From: Haloplanus sp. CK5-1
GTDB taxonomy: Archaea; Halobacteriota; Halobacteria; Halobacteriales; Haloferacaceae
Assembly (NCBI RefSeq): GCF_037201915.1
Contig: NZ_CP147505.1
Span: 1,302,001-1,366,000 of the forward strand
Direction of reading: 5' to 3'
DNA length: 64,000 nt
The position numbers were made by a program, and so were the translations under genes. The notes below the pieces were generated by a model. That model was given only the letters and a program-made list of their open reading frames with translations. It was not told the origin of the DNA and did no database searches. Of this stretch, positions 1 to 8,452 are shown one piece after another (within the stretch, counting starts at the first letter, position 1; every line of letters begins with the position of its first letter).

Positions 1-1005
1 GTCCTCGACCGTCGCGATACCCTCGAACGATCCCCACTCGTCGATCACCGCGGCCACCTGCTGGTGCTCCGCCCTGAACTGCAACAGGAGGTCGTTGATC
101 GCCGTCGTCTCCGGGACGACGATGACCTCGTGTGCGATGTCGCCGGCCGTCGTCGCCGCGTCCGCCTCTTCGCTCGCGCGCAACACGTCCTTGACGTCGA
201 CGAACCCGACCACCTGGTTCGGGTCGTCGGCCTCGACGACCGGATAGCGCGTGTGGCCGGACTCGAAGACGGTCTCGCGAAGAGCCGATAGCGTGGCGTC
301 GGCTGGCACGCTCGTCACGTCCGGCCGTGGAACCATGACCTCCCGCACGGTGGTGTCGTCGAGTTCGAACACACGCTCGATCATCGCTACCTCCTCGACG
401 TCGATATCGCCCTCCTCTCCGGAGCGTGCCAGGACCCGCCGGATTTCGCGTTCGCCGAGCGTCTCGTCGGACTCGGAGGCCGGCGGTACACCCAGAAACT
501 GCGTGAACGCGTTGGCCGCCCCGTTGAAGACGACGATCCCCGGGTAGAAGATGTAGTAGAAGAGTTTCATCGGCGGTGCGAGCAACAGCGAGAGTCGCTC
601 GGTCCGGGCGATGGCGAACGTCTTCGGCGCGAGTTCACCGAAGACGACGTGGAGAAACGTGATGATCAAGAAGCCGATGGCGACGGCGACGAGGTGGACG
701 AGCGCCGTGGGAAGGACCGACCCGAGTACGGGTTCGAGGAGCGACGCGATTGCCGGTTCGCCGGCCCACCCGAGGCCCAGCGAGGCGAGGGTGATACCGA
801 GTTGCGTCACCGCGAGGTAGTTGTCGAGGTCGTTCATCACGTCTTGGAGGGCCGCCGAGCCAGGGCTCCCGTCGGCGGCGAGTTGTTCGACCGACGTGGC
901 ACGGACCCGCACGAATGCGAACTCCGCGGCGACGAAGAAGCCGTTCAGCACCACGAGGAACAACGCGACGAGGAGCCGTGCGATGGAGAGGCCGACGTCT
1001 ACCAT
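1..1005 (-). CDS. CorC/HlyC (CNNM)-family membrane protein with CBS pair, 3' end beyond window
   Basis: The 335 visible residues begin with an N-terminal DUF21/CNNM membrane domain (about residues 1-190) with several hydrophobic helices. The conserved segment with 'VFGELAPKTFAIAR' lies in the second half of that domain. Two CBS motifs follow, including the typical 'VREVMVPRPDVTSVP' and 'HTRYPVV...VGFVDVKDVL' segments. The C-terminal CorC_HlyC transporter-associated domain is presumably outside the window. The family is linked to divalent cation (Mg2+/Co2+) efflux or regulation at the cytoplasmic membrane, and the substrate is inferred only from the family. The ATG at 1003-1005 is the first in-frame start that precedes the first transmembrane helix. 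It lies downstream of the amine oxidase gene on the same strand, about 100 bases away. Confidence 0.9.
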   Translation of the reverse strand, partial: MVDVGLSIARLLVALFLVVLNGFFVAAEFAFVRVRATSVEQLAADGSPGSAALQDVMNDLDNYLAVTQLGITLASLGLGWAGEPAIASLLEPVLGSVLPTALVHLVAVAIGFLIITFLHVVFGELAPKTFAIARTERLSLLLAPPMKLFYYIFYPGIVVFNGAANAFTQFLGVPPASESDETLGEREIRRVLARSGEEGDIDVEEVAMIERVFELDDTTVREVMVPRPDVTSVPADATLSALRETVFESGHTRYPVVEADDPNQVVGFVDVKDVLRASEEADAATTAGDIAHEVIVVPETTAINDLLLQFRAEHQQVAAVIDEWGSFEGIATVED

Positions 1006-1109
1006 CGACACACTCGGTAGCCGGCGGCGCTCGTGTCAAACGAATCCATACTGGCACGTCCCCGCGAACCCACTAAAAATGTCGTCCCGGTCGGAGCCCC
1101 GCCGTCCAG

Positions 1110-1622
1110 TCAGTCGTCAGCGGCGTGGGCGTCGTGCTCGCAGACCGCCGGCTCCGGTGCCACGTCGATGGCCGGGTTCTCGTCGAAGAAGCCCTCGGGT
1201 GCGAGTTCGAAACTCGCCACCTCGACCGGCAGCACCGGCCAGTCCTCGGGTCGGGTGCGGTGGTTGACGCCGAGCGTGTACCAGACGACCAGATCCTCCT
1301 CGACGATGTCGCGGTCTTGGCTGGTCCACTCGCGGAGTCCCGATGGATCGTCGTTCTGGGTCGGGTAGTCGCCGCCGGCGTACATCTCGTCCTCGTCGTA
1401 CGGCGTCACCCAGAAGTCGTCGTCGACGAACCCGGCGCGCCGGCGGGCCGGCGACCCGGGCTGCATCGGCGACCCCACGTTCGTCTTGGGGTGGAGTTTG
1501 TATCCGGTGTTGTAGCCGTAGGCGTTCGTCTCGTTGGGATTGACGGTCTGCCAGTACCGCCCGCGGTTCGGATCGATGCCCATCCGTGCCTCCTGTTCGG
1601 ACTCCAGTAGCGTCTCCTTCAT
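1110..1622 (-). CDS. Copper amine oxidase, C-terminal fragment after an in-frame TAG
   Basis: These 170 residues are the C-terminal part of a primary-amine (copper/TPQ) oxidase. They contain the conserved 'GVNHRTRPEDWPVLP' segment, whose His (residue 121 here) is the third copper ligand of the family, and the usual ending with 'GFFDENPAIDV'. The ATG directly follows the TAG that ends the upstream ORF and stays in the same frame, so both ORFs are one gene apart from a single codon. A G-rich stretch (GGGGTGG) lies just before this ATG and could act as a ribosome-binding site for reinitiation. Alone the fragment lacks the TPQ tyrosine and two copper ligands and cannot be an enzyme. It may be a pseudogene part, a reinitiated subunit, or the tail of a readthrough product. 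Confidence 0.8.
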   Translation of the reverse strand: MKETLLESEQEARMGIDPNRGRYWQTVNPNETNAYGYNTGYKLHPKTNVGSPMQPGSPARRRAGFVDDDFWVTPYDEDEMYAGGDYPTQNDDPSGLREWTSQDRDIVEEDLVVWYTLGVNHRTRPEDWPVLPVEVASFELAPEGFFDENPAIDVAPEPAVCEHDAHAADD

Positions 1623-3113
1623 CTACCACCCCTGACCCGCGGGGTTGTCGGACTCCTCGTGGTTCCAGGCCACGTCGTCTACCGGTTCGTTGTGGACCTC
1701 GTACACCGAGTTCTCCTCGCCGTCGATGTCGAAGTCCATCCGGAAGTTGAAGTGGTGCTGGTGGAGGGAGGTCTTGATCTGCGGGGCGGCCACCTCGTAG
1801 AACCCGCCCGTGCCGTCGGCAGTCGTCCCCTCGGGCACCACACCGTTAGAGTCGATGCCGGTCAGGCGCATCTCGGCCTCGATCCGACCGTCCTGGTAGA
1901 AGTAGTAGTAGAAGGCGTAGTCGTAGTTGTAGACGGTGGTGATCTGTGAGATGACCAGCTGCCGGCGACGCCGGACCTCCGTGTTGCCCTTGCGGACCTC
2001 GGTGTGTTTCCAGAGGAGGCCGTCGTCCTCCTCGTGCATGCAGATGGCGTTGGGGAACTCGAGGACCTCGCCGTTCCGGTCGTTGGTGACGGCGTCGAAG
2101 TAGTGCATGACGCCCAGACAGTCACAGCCCTCGTCGAGGGAGTTCACCATCCGCCCGACGTTGAACTCGCCGATGTCGAGGGCGTTCTTCCAGCTGTGGT
2201 TGGGGTCGGTGTCGCCGTAGGGCACCGACATCGCCGACGCGGCGAGCCGGTGGAGGATCTTTCGCTCCTCGCCGCCGTCGTCGTAGGTGACGTCGTGGAT
2301 CACGAGCCCTTCGCGGTCGGTCCAGCCGACGCGGAACGACCACTTCTCCCACTCGACCTCGCGGCCGTCGACCCCCCAACTCACACCGTCGGGCTGGACG
2401 ACGTCGAGGTGTTCTCGCGTGTCCCGAGTGTCGACCTCGTCGGCTCTGAAGTCGGCACGTTCGGGTGGTAGCGGGCTGTCCTCGTCGACGACGCCGTTGT
2501 CGACGACGTCGACGACCTCCATCTCGTCGAGGTCGACGAACGTGTGGATCCCTTCCAGCGGCCGGGAGTAGGCGTTGTCCGTCTCGTCGCGTCCGACCCA
2601 CGCGAGGCCGCGGGCGAGGCGTCGGTCCTCGAACTCGTCGGGGACGAACTCGCTGGCGTTGACCGGCCACGGGTCGACGATGACGTGTTCGAAATCCTCG
2701 ACACCGCGCTTGCGCGCGGCCTCGCGGAACGCCTCGCTCTCGATGATGGCCCGTTCCGACTCGCGGACGTCCATGTCCGGGATGTGCGGGATCGCATCCG
2801 GCAGATGCTCCCACGAGACCACCTCGTCGTCGCTCAGGGAGACGACCGCCTCGTAGGTCTCCCGCTCCTCGAAGTCGCGGAGGACGGCCGTCACCTCGCG
2901 GTCGAACGGGCCGCCGTCCCCCCACTCGGCTAGTTCCTCTTTCGGTGGCTCGACCGGCTGGTAACTGTAGAATCCGACACTGCCGTCGACTTCCGGGCGC
3001 TCCTCTAGGATCTCCGTGGTCAGTTCGATCTCCGCTGCGGTCAGGGGATCGAGCGGATGCTCGACCTCGGGAGTGCTTACTTGTGCTATTTCATTCGTGT
3101 TACTCGGAGCCAT
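1623..3113 (-). CDS. Copper amine oxidase, N-terminal and catalytic part ending at TAG
   Basis: 496 residues covering the N-terminal domains and most of the catalytic domain of a primary-amine oxidase, which converts amines such as tyramine to aldehyde, NH3 and H2O2. The catalytic-base segment 'LDIGEFNVG' (Asp313), the cofactor motif 'TVYNYDY' (Tyr397, the TPQ precursor) and the first two copper ligands in 'HQHHFNFRMD' (His451, His453) are all visible. The third copper His lies beyond the TAG at 1623-1625, in the next ORF. Combined length with one residue for TAG is 667, normal for the family. The ATG at 3111-3113 is preceded by a TATA-like CTATTTTTC on the minus strand around 3138-3147. Ammonia release fits the ammonium-uptake genes next door, but that link is inference. 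Confidence 0.88.
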   Translation of the reverse strand: MAPSNTNEIAQVSTPEVEHPLDPLTAAEIELTTEILEERPEVDGSVGFYSYQPVEPPKEELAEWGDGGPFDREVTAVLRDFEERETYEAVVSLSDDEVVSWEHLPDAIPHIPDMDVRESERAIIESEAFREAARKRGVEDFEHVIVDPWPVNASEFVPDEFEDRRLARGLAWVGRDETDNAYSRPLEGIHTFVDLDEMEVVDVVDNGVVDEDSPLPPERADFRADEVDTRDTREHLDVVQPDGVSWGVDGREVEWEKWSFRVGWTDREGLVIHDVTYDDGGEERKILHRLAASAMSVPYGDTDPNHSWKNALDIGEFNVGRMVNSLDEGCDCLGVMHYFDAVTNDRNGEVLEFPNAICMHEEDDGLLWKHTEVRKGNTEVRRRRQLVISQITTVYNYDYAFYYYFYQDGRIEAEMRLTGIDSNGVVPEGTTADGTGGFYEVAAPQIKTSLHQHHFNFRMDFDIDGEENSVYEVHNEPVDDVAWNHEESDNPAGQGW

Positions 3114-3216
3114 CTAAATTAAATATTCTGGGCAGACCCGAAAAATAGCGCGTTTTACAGAACTTATTTGGGGCCTTAGGGTGAATAACACTCTGTATAA
3201 GTGGAGAATATATCGT

Positions 3217-3236
3217 GTTTAGCAAAACTTTATAAC
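3217..3236 (+). promoter_or_regulatory. Promoter of the amt-glnK transcript (TATA box with upstream GTTTAGCAAA)
   Basis: GTTTAGCAAA (3217-3226) is followed by CTTTATAAC (3228-3236). The centre of the TATA element is 26 bases before the ATG at 3257, the usual haloarchaeal distance to a leaderless start. The same 10-mer precedes the metE TATA box at 8460-8469. Part of it (CAAA) matches the BRE element, so only the outer bases are unexplained. Confidence 0.6.
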
Positions 3237-3256
3237 ACAGGTATATATCCGACTCT

Positions 3257-3373
3257 ATGTGGATGCCTATGCACGATAGCGAAACGAATGCGATCGTCGT
3301 TCAGACGGAGGCCGAGAAGGATCGTACCGTACTGATACCGCACGACTGCGACGGATCGGTGGGGTGTCGCTGA
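3257..3373 (+). CDS. Possible 38-residue leader peptide upstream of amt
   Basis: A short ORF whose ATG falls exactly at the leaderless position relative to the strong TATA box at 3228-3236. It ends one base before the amt ATG, so the two would be translationally coupled. The product ends with Cys and Gly (C-D-G-S-V-G-C-R) and is mildly acidic; 27 of 38 codons end in G or C by my count. I do not recognise the sequence. If it is not translated, amt would have an unusually long 5' leader of about 118 bases for this group. It could be a genuine microprotein or just an untranslated leader. Confidence 0.4.
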   Translation: MWMPMHDSETNAIVVQTEAEKDRTVLIPHDCDGSVGCR

Positions 3374-3374
3374 G

Positions 3375-4706
3375 ATGGACGTACTCCTGCAGGCCGACCC
3401 CGAGGTCATCGCCGAGGGCGTCAACCTGCTCTGGGTCATGGTCGCGACCTTCCTCGTGTTCTTCATGCACGCGGGCTTCGGGATGCTCGAATCCGGCCAG
3501 GTCCGCTCGAAGAACGTCGCGAACCAGTTGACGAAGAACGTCCTCACCTGGGGGATCGGCGTCCTGGCGTACTTCATCGTCGGCGTCGGCGTCTCCGCCA
3601 TCGTCGCCGGGGTCACCTCCGGCGGCGGCTTCTCCGCGCCTTTCGCCCACTACAGTGCCGGCTCGACGACGTGGGCGAGCATCCTCTTCGGGGCCGCGTT
3701 CTCGATGGTCGCGGCCTCTATCGTCTCGGGCGCCGTCGCCGAACGCGCACAACTCCGTGGCTACCTAGTCTTCACCGTCTTCGTCGGCGCGCTCATCTAC
3801 CCGGTCGCGACGGGCCTGACCTGGGGTGGTGGCTTCCTCTCCGCGCTTGGATTCCAGGACTTCGCCGGCGCGGCGGTCGTCCACATGACCGGTGGGGTCT
3901 GTGGCCTCGTCGCCGCCTACACGGTCGGTCCGCGGGTCGACAAGTTCAACGACGACGGCTCCGCGAACGTCATCCCCGGACACTCGCTGCCCTACGCCAT
4001 CCTCGGGACGCTCATCCTCGCTTTCGGCTGGTACGGGTTCAACGTCGGCACCGCGGTTAGCGTCTTCCAGGTCACCGACGCCGGCGAACTCGCCCTCGCC
4101 GACTACGCCTACGCCGGCCGTGTCGCGATCAACACCGCGCTGGTCATGGGGACCGGAAGCATCGGCGCCGCGGCGGTCAGCGTTCTCCGGAGCGGCAAGG
4201 TCGACAGCCTCATGACGGCCAACGGCCTGCTTGCGGGCCTCGTCAGCGTCTGTTCGATCGCCGCGGTCGCGAGTTGGCAGGCGACGCTCGTCGTCGGCTT
4301 CGTCGCCGGCGTGCAGGTCGTCCTCGTCTTCGACCTGCTGGAGAAGATCGGCATCGACGACGTCTGTGCCGTCTTCCCGGTCCACGGCTCCGCCGGCGCG
4401 CTGAGTGCGCTCGCGTACCCCTTCGTCGACACCACGTCGGCGTTCTCGGTCTCCCAACTCGGCGTGCAGATCGCCGGCATCGTCGTCCTCGCGGCCTGGG
4501 CAGCGGTGATCACCTTCCTCATCTACGGCCTGCTGAGTGCGCTCGGCTGGGCGCGGGTGAGCGGCGAGCACGAACGCGAGGGGCTCGACTCCTCGGAACA
4601 CGGCATCGTGACCTACCCCGAATTCGGCGACAACTCGGTCGGCACCGCACCGGGGCGCGCACCCGAGACGGCGGCCGACGGCAGTGGGGTGTCCGACGAT
4701 GACTGA
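3375..4706 (+). CDS. amt: Ammonium transporter (Amt)
   Basis: 443 residues forming an Amt/MEP/Rh-type channel with about 11 predicted membrane helices. The first helix carries '[16 protein letters not shown]', and the family's conserved '[13 protein letters not shown]' and '[12 protein letters not shown]' segments hold the twin pore histidines. It imports ammonium across the cytoplasmic membrane. A hydrophilic acidic tail of about 45 residues follows the last helix and is where a PII protein usually docks. The ATG at 3375 follows the 38-codon ORF with one base between. The stop overlaps the glnK start by 8 bases, so the two genes are co-transcribed and coupled. Confidence 0.97.
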   Translation: MDVLLQADPEVIAEGVNLLWVMVATFLVFFMHAGFGMLESGQVRSKNVANQLTKNVLTWGIGVLAYFIVGVGVSAIVAGVTSGGGFSAPFAHYSAGSTTWASILFGAAFSMVAASIVSGAVAERAQLRGYLVFTVFVGALIYPVATGLTWGGGFLSALGFQDFAGAAVVHMTGGVCGLVAAYTVGPRVDKFNDDGSANVIPGHSLPYAILGTLILAFGWYGFNVGTAVSVFQVTDAGELALADYAYAGRVAINTALVMGTGSIGAAAVSVLRSGKVDSLMTANGLLAGLVSVCSIAAVASWQATLVVGFVAGVQVVLVFDLLEKIGIDDVCAVFPVHGSAGALSALAYPFVDTTSAFSVSQLGVQIAGIVVLAAWAAVITFLIYGLLSALGWARVSGEHEREGLDSSEHGIVTYPEFGDNSVGTAPGRAPETAADGSGVSDDD

Positions 4707-5046
4707 GATCGAGATGGTGGTCGCGTACATCCGCCCCGACACACTCGGAGCGGTGAAGCAGGCGGTCGCCGAGGCGGGCGCGCCCTCGATCACGGTGTCG
4801 AACGTCTCCGGCCGTGGCTCACAGCCCGCGAAGAAGGGGCAGTGGCGCGGCGAGGAGTACACCGTCGACCTCCACCAGAAGACGAAAGTCGAGTGCGTGG
4901 TCGCGGACGTCGACGGCGCGGACGTGGCCGAGGCCATCCGCGATGCGGCGCACACGGGTGAACCCGGCGACGGCAAGATATTCATTATGCCCGTCGACAA
5001 CGCGATCCAGGTCCGCACGGGCAAGGAGGGCCCCGACGCGGTCTGA
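4699..5046 (+). CDS. glnK: PII nitrogen regulatory protein GlnK
   Basis: 115 residues of the PII family, a trimeric sensor of ATP/ADP and 2-oxoglutarate that plugs Amt when nitrogen is sufficient. The T-loop '[14 protein letters not shown]' and the C-terminal signature '[15 protein letters not shown]' are clear. The bacterial uridylylation tyrosine (Tyr51 in 'LYRGAEY') is Trp here, so control by that modification at that position is excluded; this agrees with haloarchaeal GlnK as I know it. I chose the ATG at 4699, not the in-frame ATG at 4684, because '[13 protein letters not shown]' matches the normal family start. It overlaps the end of amt by 8 bases. Confidence 0.97.
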   Translation: MTEIEMVVAYIRPDTLGAVKQAVAEAGAPSITVSNVSGRGSQPAKKGQWRGEEYTVDLHQKTKVECVVADVDGADVAEAIRDAAHTGEPGDGKIFIMPVDNAIQVRTGKEGPDAV

Positions 5047-5113
5047 GGCTGCGCGTCGCCCGCGAACAGTCCCCGTCCCCACTCGATACGTCGCCCGTGC
5101 ACTCCGTTCATTC

Positions 5114-5833
5114 ATGTCACTCACCCCGCTTGCCGTCCCGCTCGCCCTCCTGACCGCTGCGGCGCTCTCGACCCCGGCGGCCGCCCACGGGACGGCGACC
5201 ACCGTGCGCGGCCTCGCCTTCCCCGCAGTCGTCGTCGCCTCGATCGGCGCCAGCCTGCTCGGCGGCGGGGTCGTCCTCGCCCTGACCGACCCCGCCGCTG
5301 GCACGGATCGCGTCGATCGCGTCCTCCCGCCCCTGTTGCTCGGACTCGGGGGGCTCTCGATCACGCTCGCCCTCGACGGCGCGCCGCTCGGCGTGGCGGC
5401 CGGCGTCCTCGCCGGTGTGGGTGTGGTCGCCGTCGTCCGTGGCCGTGCCGTCACCGACTGCGATACCTGTGCGGACGCCGCGCTGGGGGCCGTGACGCTC
5501 CACCGCGGCCTCGAAGGGGTCGTCCTCGCCACGCTCTACGCCGCCGACGCGGCGCTCGGTGTCGCGGGTGCGGCCGTCCTCGCGGTCCACGCCATGGCGG
5601 AGACGGCCGCCGTCGGCTCGCTGTACGCCGCCACTCGCCGGCACGCGGTCGGCGCGGTCTGTCTCCTACAGGTCGGGTTCGTTGGCGGCGTCGCCGCGGG
5701 GTGGCGCGTCGTCGACGCCGTCCCACCGGTCGCCGAGACGGGTGCTCTGGCGCTGGTGGGTGCCGTGCTCCTCGCCGTCGGCGTTCAAGAGGGGTATCAC
5801 CGCTACGCCGACCGGCGGGCCGTCGTGGCGTAG
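5114..5833 (+). CDS. ZIP-like polytopic membrane protein
   Basis: 239 residues with a signal-like first helix (ending near 'PAAAHGTA') and about eight hydrophobic segments. Mid-protein helices hold 'LHRGLEG' and 'VHAMAETAAVG', which resemble the metal-binding HxxxEG and HxxxE motifs of helices 4 and 5 in ZIP (zinc/iron) permeases. A 'CDTC' pair lies in the preceding loop. The likely role is uptake or passage of a divalent metal, but the match is weak and rests on motif placement only. The ATG at 5114 is chosen because upstream in-frame sequence is the antisense-like shadow of glnK. It follows glnK by 67 bases on the same strand. Confidence 0.75.
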   Translation: MSLTPLAVPLALLTAAALSTPAAAHGTATTVRGLAFPAVVVASIGASLLGGGVVLALTDPAAGTDRVDRVLPPLLLGLGGLSITLALDGAPLGVAAGVLAGVGVVAVVRGRAVTDCDTCADAALGAVTLHRGLEGVVLATLYAADAALGVAGAAVLAVHAMAETAAVGSLYAATRRHAVGAVCLLQVGFVGGVAAGWRVVDAVPPVAETGALALVGAVLLAVGVQEGYHRYADRRAVVA

Positions 5834-5903
5834 GTGGTCCCGGCGACCGGGCCCCCACGACAGACATATACGTTCGACCCCGCTACACGGCCCGAGCCTC
5901 CCG

Positions 5904-6377
5904 GTGCTCTTTCCCACTCACCTCGCCGCGGCGTACGTCCTCGGGGAGCGGTGGGACCTGTCCGCTCCCCTCCTCGTCGCGGGGGCGGCGCTCCCCGACC
6001 TCGTGGACAAGCCCGCCGCGATGCTGAATCTCGTCGACCTCTACCAGACGGCCGGACACTCCCTGGCCGTCCTCGCCGCCGGCTTCGCCGTCGTGTTCCT
6101 CCGCCGGGCATGGACCCCGCTGTGGCTCGGCTGGGCGTCACACCTCGCGCTCGACGCCGTCCACATGATCGTCAACGGGCGGCCGGGGGACCTCCTCTTT
6201 CTGGCGTGGCCGACGATCACGCACGTCCCGGCCGTCTCCCTCCCGCCCGTCGCGTTCGCTCGCCACTACGTCGGCACGCCGTCGTTCGCCCTCGAGTTCG
6301 TCGTCTGGGGTGTGCTGGCCGCGATGCTTCTGGGTCGGCGACGACCCACGAAACGAAGGGACTGCGGTCGAAGTTAG
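5904..6377 (+). CDS. YdjM/DUF457-type membrane-bound metal-dependent hydrolase-like protein
   Basis: 157 residues starting from GTG with 'VLFPTHLAAAYVLGE', the characteristic N-terminus of the DUF457 (LexA-regulated YdjM) family of small integral membrane proteins. It also has 'GAALPDLVDKP' and 'GHSLAVL', the conserved Asp and His positions. Their biochemical function is not established. A TATA-like ACATATAC lies at 5864-5871. The stop TAG interlocks with the stop of metE2 on the other strand (TTAG, 6374-6377). Confidence 0.8.
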   Translation: MLFPTHLAAAYVLGERWDLSAPLLVAGAALPDLVDKPAAMLNLVDLYQTAGHSLAVLAAGFAVVFLRRAWTPLWLGWASHLALDAVHMIVNGRPGDLLFLAWPTITHVPAVSLPPVAFARHYVGTPSFALEFVVWGVLAAMLLGRRRPTKRRDCGRS

Positions 6378-7438
6378 TCCGCGCTGACTTCCGGACCGAG
6401 GTCGATCTCGCCGGCGTCGAGTTCGGCTTCGACCTCGCGGGCGGCCGTGACCATGTTCTCGATCTTCCGGTACGCGACCTCCCGGGGGAGGAGCTTCACG
6501 CCACAGTCCGGGCTGACGGTGAGGTTCTCCGGCGGGACGACCTCGAACCCGCGCAGAATGTTCTCCTTGATCTCCTCGACGGACTCGACCTCCGTGGTGT
6601 GGACGTCGACGACGCCGAGCGCGAGGTCGGTCGTGAACTCGGGGTCGGTGAACACGTCGATCTGTTCGTAGTCGCCGTTGCAGAGTTCGAGGTCGAACTC
6701 GTCGATGGGGTACTCCAGCAGTTCGGGGTAGATGCGCGAGTAGTCGCCGTAACAGACGTGGAGGCCGATGCGCACCTCGTCGGGAATGCCGGCGACGATG
6801 CGGTCGAGACACTCGCCGACGATGGCGTGGTCGTCCGGCGTCGTCGCCAAGGCGGGTTCGTCGATCTGGATGTAGCGCGCGCCGGCGTCGACCAGCGCCT
6901 CGATCTCCTCGTTGACGAGGTCGGCCAGCGCGTAGGCGAGGTCGGCCTCGTCGTCGTACGCCTCGTTGAACGACCAGGCGGCGAGGGTGTACGGGCCGGT
7001 GATGGGCACCTTCACCGGCTTCGAGGCGGCGGACTTCGTGAACTCGAACTCGTCGACGAGCCACGACTCCGCGTACTCGACCTCGTCGACGACCGAGGGT
7101 TTGTCGAAGTAGTTGTGGCCCCACACCTTCACGGGGCCGTTGAACTCGTAACCCTCGATGCGGTCGGCGAAGAACTCCACCATCTCGTTGCGGCGCATCT
7201 CGCCGTCCGAGACGGTGTCGAGTCCCGCCCGCTCGTGTTCGTCGACGATGACGCGGCAGGCGTCGTCGTGGGCCTCGTGGAGTTGCTCCTCGGTGAACTT
7301 CGAGTCCGGATCCTCCGCGAGGTCCGAGACCCGGTTGAGCCACTTGGGCTTCGGGTAACTGCCGACGATGGAGGTGAGCAGGAAGTGCTCGTTGGGGTGG
7401 TCGTCGGGGCGGAACTGCTCGCGGTTGTTCTCGCTCAT
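6374..7438 (-). CDS. metE: Methionine synthase, cobalamin-independent core type (MetE2)
   Basis: 354 residues related to the C-terminal catalytic half of bacterial MetE. It transfers a methyl group to homocysteine to make methionine. The N-terminus has 'TSIVGSYPKPKWLNRV', the middle has 'GPYTLAAWSFNEAY' and 'YIQIDEPALA', and the zinc ligands are present as His-x-Cys in 'GLHVCYGDY' and Cys in 'SPDCGVKLLPR'. Archaeal core MetE enzymes of this size are known, and the methyl donor in haloarchaea is not fully settled. The ATG at 7436-7438 overlaps the stop of the upstream paralogue (ATGA), so translation is coupled. The pair is followed on the other strand by a convergent membrane protein. Confidence 0.93.
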   Translation of the reverse strand: MSENNREQFRPDDHPNEHFLLTSIVGSYPKPKWLNRVSDLAEDPDSKFTEEQLHEAHDDACRVIVDEHERAGLDTVSDGEMRRNEMVEFFADRIEGYEFNGPVKVWGHNYFDKPSVVDEVEYAESWLVDEFEFTKSAASKPVKVPITGPYTLAAWSFNEAYDDEADLAYALADLVNEEIEALVDAGARYIQIDEPALATTPDDHAIVGECLDRIVAGIPDEVRIGLHVCYGDYSRIYPELLEYPIDEFDLELCNGDYEQIDVFTDPEFTTDLALGVVDVHTTEVESVEEIKENILRGFEVVPPENLTVSPDCGVKLLPREVAYRKIENMVTAAREVEAELDAGEIDLGPEVSAD

Positions 7439-8427
7439 GCGTCCACCTCCGCGAGCGTGGCGGCGTCGGCCAACGCCTCGAGTTTGGCCTCGAACTTGTT
7501 CACCGGCAGGTAGAACAGTTCCGTGTTCGAGGTGATGTAGGCCCGGTCGAAGTCGGTGTGGGTGTTCTCGTCGACCCACTCGACCCGGTCGCGGATCGTC
7601 TCGGGCGACTCGACGAGCGTATTTTGCCCGTCGACCAGCCCCATCGCAACCGCGTCTTTCGTGCCGTACTCGTTGATGTTGTACAGCGACTCGTCGGCGT
7701 CGGCGACGAAGTCGAAACCGATGGCGTCGACGTCGGCGTCCATCAGGTGGGCGTACGTCCGCTCCGGGATCGATCCCCAGTAGGTGTGGACGACGACGTC
7801 CGCGTCCGCCGCGTCGGCGACGCGGTCGATGGCCTCGCTCGCGTGTTCGTTGGCATCGTCGTCGGGTGTGTTCTCAACCAGCGACGGTTCCAGGAGGAAC
7901 AGCGTCTCGTGGGCAGGGAACTCCGCCACCTCGCCCGCGAGGAAGTCGGCGACCGCGTCGAGGAAGTCGGCGTCGTCGCCGTAGAACTCGTCGGTGGCGA
8001 GGTCGGACAGGGAGTACGGCCCCGGCAGGACGGCCTGCAGGTCGTCGCCGTCGGCGTCGACGGCCGACAGCTCCTCCGCAACGTCGCCCGAGGGTGTCAG
8101 TTCGTCCTGCACCTGCGGGTCGCGGTAGAAGTTGTTGTTGTCGTAGTAGCGGACGATCCCTCCCGTCTCGACGTTCTCGTGGACGGCCAGTGGGTGGGCG
8201 AGCATGTCGTCCCACCGCAGTTGGCCCTCGACGATCCGATCGAGGTCGGAGTCGGCTTGTGCGTCCACCACGTCGGCGCGGGCGCGCTCGTAGGCGTCGC
8301 GGACCTCCGGCCCTTCGTCGCCGGAGATCAGGTCGCCCTTCTGGTGGCCCTTCAGTTCGGATAGCTCGTCTTTCGCCCAGTCGGGAAGTGGATACAGTCC
8401 CGGTGTCGTGGCGACCAGTTCGGTCAT
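7435..8427 (-). CDS. MetE paralogue lacking zinc ligands (MetE1)
   Basis: 330 residues with the same barrel family signatures as its partner, including 'GPYSLSDLATDEFYG' and 'FLLEPSLVEN'. The zinc site is gone: the His-x-Cys strand reads 'VVHTYWGS' and the later Cys loop reads 'YITSNTELFYLP'. It is therefore probably not a methyltransferase alone. A metE1-metE2 pair is conserved in haloarchaea, so this copy may bind the methyl donor or hold the complex together; this is inference. Its ATG lies about 28 bases downstream of a TATA box (minus strand, 8453-8459), making it the first gene of the operon. Confidence 0.9.
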   Translation of the reverse strand: MTELVATTPGLYPLPDWAKDELSELKGHQKGDLISGDEGPEVRDAYERARADVVDAQADSDLDRIVEGQLRWDDMLAHPLAVHENVETGGIVRYYDNNNFYRDPQVQDELTPSGDVAEELSAVDADGDDLQAVLPGPYSLSDLATDEFYGDDADFLDAVADFLAGEVAEFPAHETLFLLEPSLVENTPDDDANEHASEAIDRVADAADADVVVHTYWGSIPERTYAHLMDADVDAIGFDFVADADESLYNINEYGTKDAVAMGLVDGQNTLVESPETIRDRVEWVDENTHTDFDRAYITSNTELFYLPVNKFEAKLEALADAATLAEVDA

Positions 8428-8452
8428 CGACCGAACGTAGGTGATGCCGTCG

